From: Bacteroidota bacterium
GTDB lineage: Bacteria > Bacteroidota > Bacteroidia > B-17B0 > Aurantibacillaceae
Direction of reading: 5' to 3'
NCBI GenBank assembly: GCA_947474485.1
Contig: CANJJP010000071.1
Span: forward strand, 1 to 7,450
DNA: 7,450 bases
Shown: one piece after another, positions 6,286 through 7,450 of the stretch
How the letters are laid out: each line of letters begins with the position of its first letter
How positions within the stretch are numbered: position 1 is the stretch's first letter
The notes under the pieces: generated by a model
The model's database searches: none
What the model was told of the DNA's origin: nothing
Seen by the model: the letters and a program-made list of their open reading frames with translations, nothing else
Position numbers and translations under genes: made by a program

Positions 6286-7266
6286 ATGAAGACAGTAGAA
6301 TTTAGAGAAGCACTTCGCGAAGCAATGAGCGAAGAAATGCGTAGAGATGAAAAAGTATTTTTACTTGGTGAAGAGGTAGCAGAGTATAACGGAGCTTACA
6401 AAGTAAGTAAAGGTATGCTTGCAGAGTTTGGCGCAAAACGTGTAATTGATACTCCTATTGCAGAACTTGGTTTTGCTGGTATTGCAGTTGGTGCAGCTTC
6501 TAATGGCTTACGTCCAATTGTTGAGTTTATGACATTTAACTTTTCGTTAGTAGCTATTGACCAAATTATAAATTCAGCTGCAAAAATGTTAAGTATGAGT
6601 GGTGGACAATACTCTGTTCCAATTGTATTTAGAGGTCCTACTGCAAGCGCAGGTATGTTAAGTTCTCAGCATTCACAAGCATTCGAAAATTGGTTTGCAA
6701 ATACACCAGGTTTAAAAGTTGTTGTTCCTTCTACACCTTATGATGCAAAAGGTTTATTAAAAGCAGCAATTCGCGATGAAGATCCAGTTATTTTCATGGA
6801 AAGCGAACAAATGTATGGTGATAAAGGAGAAATTCCTGAAGGAGAATATATTTTACCAATCGGTGTTGCAGATATAAAAAGAGCAGGAACAGATGTTACC
6901 ATTGCAACATTTGGAAAAATAACAAAGGTAGCTTTAAAAGCTGCCGAAGAATTAGAGAAAGAAGGAATTAGTGTTGAAGTTGTTGATTTACGTACTGTTC
7001 GTCCAATCGACTACAAAACAATTATTGAATCAGTTAAAAAAACAAATCGTTTAGTTGTTGTTGAAGAAGCTTGGCCACTAGCAAGTATCTCTTCTGAGAT
7101 TGCTTACATGGTACAAAAAGAAGCTTTCGATTATTTAGATGCTCCTGTTAGAAGAGTAACAACGGCAGATGTTCCATTGCCTTATGCACCAACTTTAATT
7201 GATGCATCATTGCCTAATGTACCTAAAGTTATTAAGGCGGTTAAAGAAGTAATGTATAGATCTTAA
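6286..7266 (+). CDS. pdhB: Pyruvate dehydrogenase E1 component, beta subunit
   Basis: This is the beta chain of the alpha2beta2 thiamine-diphosphate-dependent E1 enzyme. E1 decarboxylates pyruvate and passes the acetyl group to the lipoyl arm of E2, linking glycolysis to acetyl-CoA in the cytoplasm. The 326 residues match the family length (about 325). The N-terminal transketolase-like pyrimidine-binding domain covers about 1-175: LLGEEVAEYNGAYKVSKGM (26-44), then DTPIAE with Glu60, equivalent to the glutamate that activates the cofactor. MTFNFSLVAIDQIINSAAK (82-100) and SSQHSQAFENWF (126-137), with the conserved His129, follow. The C-terminal transketolase domain, about 190-320, holds DLRTVRPID (234-242), VVEEAW (258-263) and the closing VTTADVPLPYAP. 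The DVPLPYAP ending and overall motif spacing favour pyruvate dehydrogenase, though a branched-chain or acetoin E1 beta is not fully excluded. No E1 alpha or E2 gene is adjacent; flanking terminators suggest a single-gene unit. Confidence 0.92.
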   Translation: MKTVEFREALREAMSEEMRRDEKVFLLGEEVAEYNGAYKVSKGMLAEFGAKRVIDTPIAELGFAGIAVGAASNGLRPIVEFMTFNFSLVAIDQIINSAAKMLSMSGGQYSVPIVFRGPTASAGMLSSQHSQAFENWFANTPGLKVVVPSTPYDAKGLLKAAIRDEDPVIFMESEQMYGDKGEIPEGEYILPIGVADIKRAGTDVTIATFGKITKVALKAAEELEKEGISVEVVDLRTVRPIDYKTIIESVKKTNRLVVVEEAWPLASISSEIAYMVQKEAFDYLDAPVRRVTTADVPLPYAPTLIDASLPNVPKVIKAVKEVMYRS

Positions 7267-7284
7267 TTTAAAATTACACTGGAT

Positions 7285-7321
7285 AAAAAAAGTCTTCTTG
7301 AATAATCAAGAAGACTTTTTT
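7285..7321. terminator. Bidirectional intrinsic terminator between pdhB and the convergent gene
   Basis: A perfect 11-bp stem pairs AGTCTTCTTGA (7291-7301) with TCAAGAAGACT (7306-7316) around the tetraloop ATAA. It is flanked by six A (7285-7290) on the left and five T (7317-7321) on the right. On the plus strand it ends pdhB transcripts; read on the minus strand the A-run becomes the T-tract for the convergent gene that stops at 7340. The symmetry suits a convergent gene pair. Confidence 0.92.
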
Positions 7322-7339
7322 ATTTTAACTAAACAAATC

Positions 7340-7450
7340 TTACTGCTTTACAAATTTCTTTGTTATAGAATTACTTCCATCCACAATCTTCACAAAATAA
7401 ATTCCATTATCTAAATCGGCAACATTAACAACTGTTTCATTTGCACCACA
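7340..7450 (-). CDS. C-terminal end of a type IX secretion cargo protein (T9SS type A sorting domain), partial
   Basis: Reading the minus strand from the window edge gives 36 residues before a TAA at 7342-7340. The sequence contains VNVADLDNGIYFVKIVDG and then SITKKFVKQ at the very end. The pattern (a leucine or aspartate turn, NGIYFVKI, a short Asp-Gly turn, then a Lys-rich KKFVK terminus) is the end of the type A C-terminal sorting domain of the type IX secretion system. This domain directs proteins across the outer membrane of Bacteroidota for release or surface anchoring. The rest of the gene, including its functional domains and signal peptide, lies outside the window, so its activity cannot be told. 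It converges on pdhB with a shared terminator between them. Confidence 0.85.
   Translation of the reverse strand, partial: CGANETVVNVADLDNGIYFVKIVDGSNSITKKFVKQ

Noticed and set aside
1..7450. Search for a novel system, mobile element, CRISPR array, tRNA or rRNA
   Set aside because: Nearly all the sequence is accounted for by conserved housekeeping genes; no transposase, terminal inverted repeats, spacer-repeat pattern or RNA gene signature was visible.

Overview
The window looks like chromosomal housekeeping DNA from a member of the Bacteroidota. The evidence is AT-rich sequence, start codons without Shine-Dalgarno sequences, promoter boxes of the TAnnTTTG type, the gene order uppS-bamA-ompH-ompH, and the tail of a protein ending in a type IX secretion sorting signal. 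I cannot place it below phylum level.

Layout, left to right. Positions 1-286 hold no gene I recognise, only a weak 61-codon ORF at 41-226. At 287-1348 on the minus strand lies rlmN, a radical SAM methyltransferase for 23S rRNA and tRNA. It starts with GTG and sits almost directly on its own promoter. A 115-bp divergent intergenic region (1349-1463) separates it from a plus-strand envelope-biogenesis cluster: uppS (1464-2207), bamA (2271-4856) and two OmpH/Skp-family periplasmic chaperone genes (4902-5426 and 5568-6167). The cluster ends at a strong intrinsic terminator (6188-6223). The 141 bp between the two chaperone genes contain a short element that looks like a dispersed repeat, followed by an A/C-rich leader. 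Next, with its own promoter (6235-6266), comes pdhB (6286-7266), the beta subunit of pyruvate dehydrogenase E1. A symmetric hairpin with A and T tracts (7285-7321) can terminate transcription from both sides. The window ends inside a convergent minus-strand gene (7340-7450), of which only the C-terminal type IX secretion sorting domain is visible.

How the genes work together. UppS makes the undecaprenyl carrier for peptidoglycan and surface glycans. BamA inserts beta-barrel proteins into the outer membrane. The OmpH/Skp proteins hold unfolded outer-membrane proteins in the periplasm on their way to BamA. These four therefore form a coherent cell-envelope transcription unit. rlmN (translation fidelity) and pdhB (central carbon metabolism) are independent neighbours.

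I found no mobile element, CRISPR array, tRNA, rRNA or undescribed defence or biosynthetic system. The points most worth a second look are the repeat-like element between the chaperone genes, the near-leaderless GTG-initiated rlmN, the divergent OmpH pair and the truncated type IX cargo gene.
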